In this document: in pieces, positions 45,112-52,953 of the stretch
How the letters are laid out: every line of letters starts with the position of its first letter
Position numbering within the stretch: the stretch's first letter is position 1
Origin: Corallincola platygyrae
GTDB taxonomy: Bacteria; Pseudomonadota; Gammaproteobacteria; Enterobacterales; Neiellaceae
Assembly: GCF_039544265.1 (NCBI RefSeq)
Contig: NZ_BAABLI010000013.1
Span: 1 to 64,000, forward strand
Reading direction: 5' to 3'
Length of the DNA stretch: 64,000 nt
Made by a program: the position numbers and the translations under genes
Notes under the pieces: generated by a model
Databases searched by the model: none
The model's input: the letters and a program-made list of their open reading frames with translations, nothing else
What the model was told of the DNA's origin: nothing

Positions 45112-46365
45112 ATGCTCAAGCGTGATATGAATATTGCCGATTTCGATCCTGAACTGTGGCAGTCGATGACCAACGAAGTTGCACGTCAGGAAGACCACAT
45201 CGAACTGATTGCGTCTGAAAACTACTGCAGCCCACGAGTACTTGAAGCACAAGGCTCTCAGCTGACTAACAAGTACGCTGAAGGTTACCCTAACAAGCGC
45301 TACTACGGTGGTTGTGAGCACGTTGATGTATCAGAGCAGCTGGCTATCGACCGCGCATGTGAACTGTTCGGTGCGACTTATGCGAACGTTCAACCTCATG
45401 CTGGTTCTCAGGCCAACGCGGCTGTTTTCCAGGCTTTGCTGCAGCCAGGCGATACCGTTCTGGGCATGAGCCTGGCACACGGTGGTCACCTGACTCACGG
45501 CTCTCACGTAAACTTCTCAGGCAAGACTTACAATGCAGTCCAGTACGGCATCAATGATGATGGCAAGCTGGAGTATGAAGAAGTTCGCAAGCTGGCACTT
45601 GAGCACAAACCAAAGATGATCATCGGTGGTTTCTCTGCCTACTCAGGTATCCTGGATTGGGCTAAATTTCGTGAAATCGCTGACGAAGTAGGTGCTTACC
45701 TGTTCGTAGATATGGCTCACGTAGCTGGTTTGGTTGCTGCGGGTCTCTATCCTAACCCTCTGCCTCATGCACACGTTGTGACTACTACAACTCACAAGAC
45801 GCTGGCTGGCCCTCGTGGCGGTCTGATCCTGTCTGCGTGCAATGACGAAGATATCTATAAGAAGCTGAACAGTGCCGTATTCCCTGGTGGTCAGGGTGGC
45901 CCTCTGTGTCACGTGATCGCTGCTAAAGCGGTGGCTTTCAAAGAAGCACTGCAGCCAGAGTTCAAAGAGTATCAGAAGCAGGTTGTTGCCAACGCGAAGA
46001 CCATGGCGAAAGTGTTCATGGAGCGTGGCTACAAGATCGTTTCTGGCGGCACTGATAACCACCTGTTCCTGGTTGACCTGATCGATAAAGATATCACGGG
46101 TAAAGACGCTGATGCGGCGCTGGGTAAGGCTCACATCACTGTGAACAAAAACTCTGTGCCAAATGATCCGCGCTCACCTTTCGTGACCTCTGGTCTGCGT
46201 ATCGGTACACCGGCTATTACTCGCCGTGGCTTCACTGATGCTGATGCTGCTGATCTGGCCGGCTGGATCTGTGACGTGTTGGATAACATCGAAGATGAAA
46301 GCGCAATCGCTGCCGTTCGCGGTAAAGTAGAAGCGATCTGCAAGCGTCTGCCTGTTTACGCTTAA
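45112..46365 (+). CDS. glyA: serine hydroxymethyltransferase
   Basis: A 417-residue PLP enzyme interconverting serine and glycine with tetrahydrofolate. The PLP-lysine motif TTTTHKTLAGPRGG and the ASENY and YAEGYPNKRYYGGCEHVD segments are intact. Length and N-terminus (MLKRDMN) match E. coli. AGGAG lies before the ATG. Codon use is strongly biased, as expected for high expression. A terminator follows. Confidence 0.98.
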   Translation: MLKRDMNIADFDPELWQSMTNEVARQEDHIELIASENYCSPRVLEAQGSQLTNKYAEGYPNKRYYGGCEHVDVSEQLAIDRACELFGATYANVQPHAGSQANAAVFQALLQPGDTVLGMSLAHGGHLTHGSHVNFSGKTYNAVQYGINDDGKLEYEEVRKLALEHKPKMIIGGFSAYSGILDWAKFREIADEVGAYLFVDMAHVAGLVAAGLYPNPLPHAHVVTTTTHKTLAGPRGGLILSACNDEDIYKKLNSAVFPGGQGGPLCHVIAAKAVAFKEALQPEFKEYQKQVVANAKTMAKVFMERGYKIVSGGTDNHLFLVDLIDKDITGKDADAALGKAHITVNKNSVPNDPRSPFVTSGLRIGTPAITRRGFTDADAADLAGWICDVLDNIEDESAIAAVRGKVEAICKRLPVYA

Positions 46366-46390
46366 TTCTTTAGCGCAAACAAAGCACTAG

Positions 46391-46424
46391 CTGGTCACCC
46401 TTACACGGGGTGGCCAGTTTTTTT
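46391..46424 (+). terminator. Rho-independent terminator of glyA
   Basis: CTGGTCACCC (46391-46400) pairs with GGGTGGCCAG with one G-T pair, then T7. Confidence 0.88.
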
Positions 46425-46425
46425 A

Positions 46426-46503
46426 TACCCAAAACGCTTCGCGGGGCACGCTGTGTACAGGATGTACGGTATGCCGCGGGTGCATGGAAGGACAGGAGCG
46501 GCT
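46426..46503. repeat. second copy of the dispersed repeat
   Basis: It shares TACGGTATGCCGCGGG (46465-46480) and GCACGCTGTGTACAGGA (46446-46462) with the block at 4053-4319, and likewise sits just behind a terminator. The open frame upstream of nrdR through it is not real coding sequence. Confidence 0.7.
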
Positions 46504-46553
46504 GCAATTTACGGCCAGAGTTGCTATGGTGGGCGGATGCCCGAGGAGAGCCT

Positions 46554-47015
46554 ATGCATTGTCCATTCTGTTTTGCCCCTGACACCAAAGTTATCGACTC
46601 CCGTTTAGTCGCTGATGGTAGCCAGGTACGCAGGCGTCGTGAATGCACTAATTGCCACGAACGATACACTACGTTTGAAACTGCTGAACTGGTGATGCCA
46701 CGACTGATTAAGCGTGATGGCAGCCGAGAGCCGTTCAATGAAGATAAGCTGCGCAATGGCTTGTTGCGAGCTGTTGAAAAACGCCCTGTTAGCGCAGAAC
46801 AGCTTGAGCAAACTGTCGCTGATATCAAGTCTAAGCTGCGCGCCACCGGTGAACGCGAGGTTGGCAGTAAGTTTGTTGGCGAACTGCTGATGGATGCACT
46901 GAAAAAACTCGATAAAGTGGCTTATATCCGTTTCGCTTCGGTTTATCTCTCTTTCGAGAGCATCGGTGAGTTTGAAGACGCAATCGCTAAACTAAGCAAC
47001 AACCATACGAGCTAG
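46554..47015 (+). CDS. nrdR: transcriptional repressor NrdR
   Basis: A 153-residue zinc-ribbon/ATP-cone repressor of ribonucleotide reductase genes. The zinc ribbon starts MHCPFC and closes with CTNCHERYTT; the ATP-cone includes RLIKRDGSREPF. The ATG at 46554 follows GAGGAGAG and gives the invariant N-terminus. It is the first gene of the riboflavin cluster, in the usual order. Confidence 0.97.
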   Translation: MHCPFCFAPDTKVIDSRLVADGSQVRRRRECTNCHERYTTFETAELVMPRLIKRDGSREPFNEDKLRNGLLRAVEKRPVSAEQLEQTVADIKSKLRATGEREVGSKFVGELLMDALKKLDKVAYIRFASVYLSFESIGEFEDAIAKLSNNHTS

Positions 47016-47060
47016 CGTGCCTGCTAACTCGTAGTTTCTATCTGACGCAAGAGTTCTAAC

Positions 47061-48179
47061 ATGTCTCAATTCAGCGTTGATGATCATCGCTATATGCAAC
47101 GCGCTATTTATCTGGCGGAAAAAGCGCTCTTCACCACGTCACCCAACCCCAGGGTCGGCTGCGTCATCGTCAAAGATGGCGAAATCGTTGGCGAGGGTTA
47201 TCACAAACGCGCAGGACAAGCACACGCAGAAGTGAATGCACTAGCCGCGGCCGGTGAAAAAGCCGTTGGCGCTACCTGTTATGTCACCTTAGAGCCATGC
47301 AGCCATTATGGCCGCACGCCGCCCTGTGCTGAAGCGCTGGTGCATGCGGGTGTCCATGAAGTGATCATGGCGATGGTTGATCCTAATCCGCTGGTAGCGG
47401 GTAAGGGCATTGGTTTGCTGGAAGCCTCTGGTATTCGGGTACGATATGGGCTGCTGGAAGCGCAGGCCAAGGCGCTTAATCCCGGCTTTATCAAACGAAT
47501 GCAAACAGGCATGCCCTATGTCCGCTTGAAAATGGCTGCAACGCTAGATGGACGTACCGCACTAAGTAACGGTAAAAGTCAGTGGATCACAGGGCCAGAC
47601 GCCAGAGCCGATGTCCAGCATTGGCGGGCCCGTAGCTGTGCAATTTTATCCGGTAGCGGTACGGCACTGATTGATAACCCATCGCTCAATGTAAGGCCAG
47701 AGCAGTTGTCGGAGCCCTATCCAGGGGACGTTCGTCAGCCTGTTAGAGTGATTGTCGATGGTCGCGCTCAGCTGACACCAGATTTGAAGATGTTTGATCT
47801 GCCCGGTGATATTTGGGTTGCACGTAAAGACGGTGCTGAGTTATGTGAATGGCCTGCACAGACTGACCAACTGGCGATTACAGAATCAAACAACAAGCTG
47901 GATCTGAGGGTATTGATGGCCACGTTGGCGAAGCGTGAAATCAATGAGATTTGGGTCGAAGCTGGCAGCCGCCTGGCTGGTGCACTGATTGATGCCAAAC
48001 TGGTAGATGAATTTATCCTCTATCTGGCGCCCAAATTAATGGGGAATAGTGCACAAGGCTTGTTGGGTTTGTCAGAATACACTGAGATGAACCAGTTGCC
48101 TGAATTGGTATGGCGAGATGTGCGCCAAGTGGGGGACGATATTCGTATTATTTCCCAACCCATTGCGCCCAGCCCATAG
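47061..48179 (+). CDS. ribD: riboflavin biosynthesis deaminase/reductase
   Basis: A 372-residue bifunctional enzyme. The N-terminal deaminase has the zinc site HAEVNAL and PCSHYGRTPPC; the C-terminal reductase begins near VRLKMAATLDGRTA. It catalyses the second and third steps of riboflavin synthesis. It lies 45 bases after nrdR. Confidence 0.96.
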   Translation: MSQFSVDDHRYMQRAIYLAEKALFTTSPNPRVGCVIVKDGEIVGEGYHKRAGQAHAEVNALAAAGEKAVGATCYVTLEPCSHYGRTPPCAEALVHAGVHEVIMAMVDPNPLVAGKGIGLLEASGIRVRYGLLEAQAKALNPGFIKRMQTGMPYVRLKMAATLDGRTALSNGKSQWITGPDARADVQHWRARSCAILSGSGTALIDNPSLNVRPEQLSEPYPGDVRQPVRVIVDGRAQLTPDLKMFDLPGDIWVARKDGAELCEWPAQTDQLAITESNNKLDLRVLMATLAKREINEIWVEAGSRLAGALIDAKLVDEFILYLAPKLMGNSAQGLLGLSEYTEMNQLPELVWRDVRQVGDDIRIISQPIAPSP

Positions 48180-48203
48180 TGAATAGAAAAGCAGATCTAA
48201 TTT

Positions 48204-48869
48204 ATGTTTACAGGAATTATCGAAGCGGTAGGTCATATCCGTCGTGTTCAGCCCAAAGGCGCTGATGTCACGCTTGAGATCGCGACCGGCAAACTGGATC
48301 TCTCGGATGTGAAGTTGGGCGACAGTATTGCCTCGAACGGCGTTTGTCTTACCGTGGTATCGCTGACCAGCGACAGTTTTTCGGCTGATTTATCAACGGA
48401 AACACTGTCTCGAACCGGTTTTAGTCAGCTCGGCAAAGGTGCCAAGGTTAACCTGGAAAAGGCCGTCACACCGACCACGCGCTTAGGTGGTCATTTAGTC
48501 AGTGGTCATGTCGACGCACTGGCAGAAGTGGTGAGCCGCGAAAGTGTAGGCCGAGCCATCGAGTTCTGGCTGGAAGCACCTGCGCATCTGGCCCGTTACA
48601 TCACCGAGAAAGGTTCTATTTGTGTGGATGGTATCAGCCTCACTGTGAATGCGGTGGATGGTGCGCGGTTCAAGCTCACTATCGTGCCACATACCGCAGA
48701 TGAAACGACGATCCAATCGTTCCAGGCCGGTACCAAGGTGAATCTGGAAGTAGACCAGATCGCACGCTATCTGGAGCGATTGATGATGGGTGATAAAGTG
48801 GCTGACAGCCACAGTGATAGCCAGGGAGTGTCGCTGGAAAGTCTGGCGCGTGCAGGTTTTCTCAAGTAG
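48204..48869 (+). CDS. ribE: riboflavin synthase, alpha subunit
   Basis: A 221-residue enzyme that dismutates two 6,7-dimethyl-8-ribityllumazine to riboflavin. It opens with MFTGIIEAVG. The two lumazine-binding repeats have GDSIASNGVCLTV and GSICVDGISLTV; GHLVSGHVD separates them. Spacing of 24 bases from ribD indicates an operon. (Called ribC in E. coli.). Confidence 0.96.
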   Translation: MFTGIIEAVGHIRRVQPKGADVTLEIATGKLDLSDVKLGDSIASNGVCLTVVSLTSDSFSADLSTETLSRTGFSQLGKGAKVNLEKAVTPTTRLGGHLVSGHVDALAEVVSRESVGRAIEFWLEAPAHLARYITEKGSICVDGISLTVNAVDGARFKLTIVPHTADETTIQSFQAGTKVNLEVDQIARYLERLMMGDKVADSHSDSQGVSLESLARAGFLK

Positions 48870-48967
48870 ACATCCCTGAAATCGTAAAATTGCATGAGCA
48901 GATCATTGAATTAGGCTTGTGTAACCCCATTTAATGGGCAGTGCATTCTTTCTTTGTATTCCCTTGT

Positions 48968-49011
48968 TGGTATCGACAGGCCCTGATACCAGCGGTACTC
49001 GATAATCGAGT
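48968..49011 (+). promoter_or_regulatory. two tandem stem-loops in the ribBX leader
   Basis: TGGTATC (48968-48974) pairs with GATACCA (48985-48991), and ACTCGA (48997-49002) pairs with TCGAGT (49006-49011). They lie 27 bases before the ribBX start, within a 168-base gap in an otherwise tight cluster. The pattern does not match the FMN riboswitch. A role in regulation is only suggested by position. Confidence 0.35.
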
Positions 49012-49037
49012 CTCAAAATAATAAAGGCAGGCATCTA

Positions 49038-50147
49038 ATGGCATTAAACAGCATCGAAGAGCTGATTGAAGATATTCGTCAGGGCAAGATGGTCATCCTG
49101 ATGGATGATGAAGACCGTGAGAACGAAGGTGACTTCGTGATGGCCGCGGAAAAAGTGACGCCAGAAGCGATCAACTTTATGGCAACTCATGGTCGTGGTT
49201 TGATCTGCCTGCCGATGGATAAGAAGCGCGCCATGCGCTTGAACCTGCCGCTGATGGTAGACAACAACAATGCTCAGTACTCAACGGCATTTACCGTCTC
49301 TATCGAAGCCGCCGAAGGGGTAACTACCGGTATTTCAGCTGCAGATCGCGCCAAGACAGTACAGGCTGCGGTTGCTCCTGATGCCCATGCCAGCGACTTG
49401 GTTCAGCCGGGTCATATTTTCCCATTGATTGCCGAAGAGGGCGGGGTTCTGACCCGCGCCGGGCATACCGAGGCCAGTTGCGATCTGGCCCGGCTGGCAG
49501 GCTTTGAATCGGCGGCCGTGATCGTAGAGATCCTGAATGAAGACGGCACCATGGCTCGTCGTCCTGAGTTGGAAGTACTGGCGAAGAAGCAGGGTATCAA
49601 GATGGGTACCATTGCTGACCTGATCGAGTACCGTAACCTGAATGAAACCACCATTGAGCGTGTTGCTCAGTGCCACTTGCCAACCGCCTACGGCGAATTC
49701 GAGCTGATTACTTACCGCGATATCATTGATGACCAGCTCCATTTTGCCTTGGTCAAAGGTGAAGTATCACCCGACGAACCAACGCTGGTGCGTGTGCATC
49801 TGCAGAGTTTTATGAATGACATTCTGCTGAGTGATCGTGCGGCGACACGTAGCTGGCCACTGGAAAAAGCGTTTTCGAAGATTTCAGAAGAGGGTGGGGT
49901 GATTGTGTTGCTCGGACGTGAGGAGAGTAACGAAGAGCTTTTGGCCCATCTGAAAACCTTTGAAAAAGAGGATAAGGGTGAGCAGCCGGCGGCAGCCAAG
50001 TGGCAGGGAACCTCTCGCAGAGTAGGTATTGGCAGCCAGATCCTGGCGGATCTGAATGTTCACAAGATGCGTTTATTGAGCTCGCCGAAGCGTTATCACG
50101 CCTTGGCAGGCTTCGGTTTAGAAGTGGTGGAATATCTACCAGAGTAA
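49038..50147 (+). CDS. ribBX: 3,4-dihydroxy-2-butanone-4-phosphate synthase with degenerate GTP cyclohydrolase II half (RibBX type)
   Basis: 369 residues. The N-terminal ~200 are an intact RibB: DDEDRENEGDFVMAAE (~23-38), GHTEASCDLARLAG and HGRGLIC. The C-terminal half keeps the RibA outline (TAYGEFELITYRD at the start, GIGSQILADLNV near the end). It lacks the zinc-binding Cys cluster (GSxRCDCG in RibA) and the GQEGRGIG motif, so GTP cyclohydrolase activity is not expected. This corresponds to the RibBX variant known from Shewanella and other Proteobacteria. A true RibA must be encoded elsewhere. Confidence 0.9.
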   Translation: MALNSIEELIEDIRQGKMVILMDDEDRENEGDFVMAAEKVTPEAINFMATHGRGLICLPMDKKRAMRLNLPLMVDNNNAQYSTAFTVSIEAAEGVTTGISAADRAKTVQAAVAPDAHASDLVQPGHIFPLIAEEGGVLTRAGHTEASCDLARLAGFESAAVIVEILNEDGTMARRPELEVLAKKQGIKMGTIADLIEYRNLNETTIERVAQCHLPTAYGEFELITYRDIIDDQLHFALVKGEVSPDEPTLVRVHLQSFMNDILLSDRAATRSWPLEKAFSKISEEGGVIVLLGREESNEELLAHLKTFEKEDKGEQPAAAKWQGTSRRVGIGSQILADLNVHKMRLLSSPKRYHALAGFGLEVVEYLPE

Positions 50148-50156
50148 ATTCCCGAC

Positions 50157-50211
50157 ATGACCCGGTGTTGTGCTATCATTACGCGGTTTTTCTGCCGGTC
50201 ACCCGGGTCAT
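50157..50211 (+). promoter_or_regulatory. inverted repeat in the ribH leader
   Basis: ATGACCCGG (50157-50165) and CCGGGTCAT (50203-50211) form a perfect 9-bp inverted repeat with a 37-base loop containing a -10-like TATCAT. It ends 21 bases before the ribH start. It could be an operator or an RNA stem. Confidence 0.35.
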
Positions 50212-50232
50212 CTATCTTTTTAAGGAAGATCC

Positions 50233-50697
50233 ATGAAAGTAATTGAAGGCGCTATTGCAGCTCCCAACGCGAAAATCGCGATTGTTATCTCGCGTTTCAA
50301 CAGCTTTATCGTAGAAAGCCTGCTTGAAGGCGCGGTCGACACGCTGAAACGTGTGGGTCAGGTATCTGACGACAACATCACTGTTGTACGTGTGCCAGGT
50401 GCTTATGAACTGCCACTGGCAGCCAAGAAAGTTGCTAACAAAGGTGAGTTTGACGCCATTATCGCACTGGGTGCGGTTATTCGTGGCGGTACACCTCACT
50501 TTGATTACGTGGCCGGTGAATGTAATAAAGGTCTGGCTCAAGTGTCTCTGGACTCAGAAATTCCAGTCGCATTCGGTGTACTTACCACTGATACCATCGA
50601 GCAGGCTATCGAGAGAGCTGGCACCAAAGCAGGCAACAAAGGTGGCGAAGCTGCCATGGGTGCCCTGGAAATGGTGAACGTGCTTTCTGCGATCTAA
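50233..50697 (+). CDS. ribH: 6,7-dimethyl-8-ribityllumazine synthase
   Basis: A 154-residue enzyme forming the lumazine ring from the RibD product and the RibB product. Motifs are ISRFNSF, VPGAYELPLAAK, ALGAVIRGGTPHFDYV, FGVLTTDTIEQA and NKGGEAA. AAGGAAG precedes the ATG. It lies 11 bases before nusB. (Called ribE in E. coli.). Confidence 0.97.
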   Translation: MKVIEGAIAAPNAKIAIVISRFNSFIVESLLEGAVDTLKRVGQVSDDNITVVRVPGAYELPLAAKKVANKGEFDAIIALGAVIRGGTPHFDYVAGECNKGLAQVSLDSEIPVAFGVLTTDTIEQAIERAGTKAGNKGGEAAMGALEMVNVLSAI

Positions 50698-50708
50698 TTG
50701 GAGTTACC

Positions 50709-51125
50709 GTGAAACCTATTGCACGCCGTAAGGCAAGACGCATTGCGTTGCAAGCCATCTACCAGTGGCAAATGACCAACGACAGTATTGCTGACATTGA
50801 ATTGCAGTACGTCACTGATAATGATCCGACACAGGTAGATTTTGACTACTTCCGCGATCTGCTGAGTGGTGTATCTTCTCGCTTGAGCGAGCTGGACAAT
50901 AAACTGGGCGATTTTGTTAGCCGCCCATTTTCTGATGTTGACCAGATCGATAAAGCGATTCTGCGCCTGGGTGCATATGAGTTGCTGCATCGTAACGATG
51001 TGCCATACCGCGTAATCATCAATGAGGGCATTGAACTGGCAAAAGCGTTTGCCAGCGACGATAGCCACAAATTCATCAACGGTGTGTTGGATAAGTTAGG
51101 CAACAGCCTGAATCGTCCGGGATAA
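50709..51125 (+). CDS. nusB: transcription antitermination protein NusB
   Basis: A 138-residue helical RNA-binding protein that with NusE binds boxA of rRNA operons. It has the typical ARRKARRIALQAIYQWQ start, LRLGAYELL in the middle and the KFINGVLDKL end. GTG start behind GGAG. It is co-transcribed with ribH and thiL, the standard order. Confidence 0.96.
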   Translation: MKPIARRKARRIALQAIYQWQMTNDSIADIELQYVTDNDPTQVDFDYFRDLLSGVSSRLSELDNKLGDFVSRPFSDVDQIDKAILRLGAYELLHRNDVPYRVIINEGIELAKAFASDDSHKFINGVLDKLGNSLNRPG

Positions 51126-51135
51126 TCCGAGAAAC

Positions 51136-52116
51136 ATGACTGAGTTTGAACTGATCGCCCGGCACTTCGCCGGGCGTGGCGCAGGACGTAAAGACGTGCT
51201 GCTTGGCATCGGCGATGATGCCGCCCTTCTGGAAGTACCAGAGTCTCACGCCCTCGTAGTTACCACCGATACCCTTGTATCCGGTGTGCATTTCCTCCCC
51301 GATGTTTCTCCCCATGCTCTTGGCCACAAAGCGGTCGCGGTAAATCTAAGCGATTTGGCGGCAATGGGTGCAGAGCCGGCATGGATGTCATTGGCGATCA
51401 CCTTGCCAGATAGTCGCCATGACTGGCTGGATGCGTTTGCGCATTCGGTGGCCGATATATGCGAGTACTACGGCGTATCTCTTATCGGTGGTGATACCAC
51501 GCGTGGACCGCTTTCAATCACCATGACCGCGCAGGGCTTGGTTCAGAAAGACAAAGCAATGAAACGCAGTGGTGCCAAACCGGGTGACTGGCTCTATGTC
51601 ACAGGCACGCCTGGCGATGCCCGTCGAGGTTTGGAACTCCTGCAAACGCCTAGAGCTGAAATCACTGAGTCTGCAGATGTGAGGGACGCATTGGAAAAAC
51701 GATTGCTGTATCCCACACCTCGTGTCGCAGCTGGCCAGTCTTTAAAGGGGTTAGCCTCTGCTGCGATCGATATTTCTGATGGCTTGTTGCAGGACCTACA
51801 ACATATGACATCTGCGTCTCGCTGTGATGTGGAAGTCATATCAGAGCAGCTGCCTTTGTCTGCTGCATTAAAAGCCAGCGTGCCAGATCATCAACGTCTC
51901 AAGTATCAGCTCGCTGGTGGTGATGATTACGAACTACTGTTTGCCGTGCCCGAAGAGAGCCGTGGCTCTGTGGATACAGCACTTCAGCACTTTGCGGTAC
52001 CGTTCACCTGCATAGGCCGCTTTAAGCCTGGCAGAGGTGAAGTGGTGGTGACCTGCGGTGGCGAGCCACTATCAGAGCAATGGCAGGGGTGGGACCCATT
52101 TAGGGATAACGACTGA
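51136..52116 (+). CDS. thiL: thiamine-monophosphate kinase
   Basis: A 326-residue ATP-dependent kinase making thiamine diphosphate. The N-terminal GIGDDAALLEV, the HKAVAVNLSDLAAMGAEP segment, DISDGLLQDL and GGDDYELLF are all ThiL signatures. It starts 10 bases after nusB and ends 3 bases before pgpA. Confidence 0.96.
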   Translation: MTEFELIARHFAGRGAGRKDVLLGIGDDAALLEVPESHALVVTTDTLVSGVHFLPDVSPHALGHKAVAVNLSDLAAMGAEPAWMSLAITLPDSRHDWLDAFAHSVADICEYYGVSLIGGDTTRGPLSITMTAQGLVQKDKAMKRSGAKPGDWLYVTGTPGDARRGLELLQTPRAEITESADVRDALEKRLLYPTPRVAAGQSLKGLASAAIDISDGLLQDLQHMTSASRCDVEVISEQLPLSAALKASVPDHQRLKYQLAGGDDYELLFAVPEESRGSVDTALQHFAVPFTCIGRFKPGRGEVVVTCGGEPLSEQWQGWDPFRDND

Positions 52117-52119
52117 ATT

Positions 52120-52593
52120 ATGTCGAGTGCACAGTTTAATCTCAAAGATCCTGTACACATCTTAGCGACTGGCTTTGGCTTAGGGCTCGCTAAAAAGGCG
52201 CCAGGCACCTGGGGAACACTTGCGGCATTCCCATTCTACTTCTTGATGCTACCTTTGGCTGACTGGCTATATCTGGCAATTGTGGCCGTGATGGCGATTG
52301 TCGGCATCTGGATCTGCGGTAAAACCAGCGACGACTTGGGTGTGCATGATCACGGTGGCATCGTCTGGGATGAAGTGGTCGGCATGCTCATCACCCTGTT
52401 TTGGGTGCCCGTTCAGTGGCCCTGGATCCTGGCCGCATTTGTGGCGTTTCGCTTTTTCGATATTGTTAAGCCCTGGCCTATCCGTTGGCTCGATAAGCGC
52501 GTATCCGGCGGCTTCGGCATTATGATTGATGATGTGATCGCAGGTGTGTTTGCCTGGGGTGTGTTGCAGGTGGCACTTATTTACTTGGGCTAG
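52120..52593 (+). CDS. pgpA: phosphatidylglycerophosphatase A
   Basis: A 157-residue inner-membrane phosphatase of phosphatidylglycerol synthesis. The motif KKAPGTWGTLAA (~25-36), HDHGGIVWDEVVGM and FRFFDIVKPWPIRW are diagnostic. It is the last gene of the cluster, followed by a terminator. Confidence 0.95.
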   Translation: MSSAQFNLKDPVHILATGFGLGLAKKAPGTWGTLAAFPFYFLMLPLADWLYLAIVAVMAIVGIWICGKTSDDLGVHDHGGIVWDEVVGMLITLFWVPVQWPWILAAFVAFRFFDIVKPWPIRWLDKRVSGGFGIMIDDVIAGVFAWGVLQVALIYLG

Positions 52594-52605
52594 ATTTCGC
52601 ACATA

Positions 52606-52636
52606 AAAAAACAGAGGCTGAAGCCTCTGTTTTTGT
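52606..52636 (+). terminator. Rho-independent terminator after pgpA
   Basis: The 9-bp stem ACAGAGGCT (52611-52619) / AGCCTCTGT (52622-52630) is flanked by A and T runs, so it may work in both directions. Confidence 0.88.
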
Positions 52637-52659
52637 TTTTAACCCGCTAAATCGAGTGA

Positions 52660-52881
52660 CTACTTGCTGGAAAATGATTCTAGGGCTGCCGCATAGGCCT
52701 CGTGTATTTCCTGCTCAAGGCTGCGCAATGCCTCTCTGAGTTCAGGAATATCACGCGCTTCACCAAAACGTTCTACCATCGCTTCGGTCAGGTGAGAATT
52801 GGGCTCGCAAACCTCATGGATCGCTTCGGCAATGCGGCTTTCCTTGCTACTTTGCTTATTTGGTGACGCCGTTACTTCCAT
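52660..52881 (-). CDS. small acidic helical protein, unknown function
   Basis: A 73-residue protein. GGAG lies 7 bases before the ATG, which supports a real gene. The sequence is acidic and helical (ELREALRSLEQEIHEAYAAALE) without membrane segments or known motifs. It shares strand with the histidine kinase, whose stop is 72 bases upstream. Confidence 0.6.
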   Translation of the reverse strand: MEVTASPNKQSSKESRIAEAIHEVCEPNSHLTEAMVERFGEARDIPELREALRSLEQEIHEAYAAALESFSSK

Positions 52882-52953
52882 ACGAATCTCCTCAATTACT
52901 CCTTTAACTTATAGCATCCGGAGCAGGATTTCGAGCAATAGCAGCATTAACTT

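Noticed and set aside
46410..46553. N-terminal extension of nrdR by 48 codons
   Set aside because: It translates the glyA terminator and a repeat copy. The conserved NrdR start MHCPFC at 46554 has its own strong site.
48870..49037. FMN riboswitch before ribBX
   Set aside because: Only a short AGCGGTA-like coincidence occurs; the conserved RFN stems and loops are not there.
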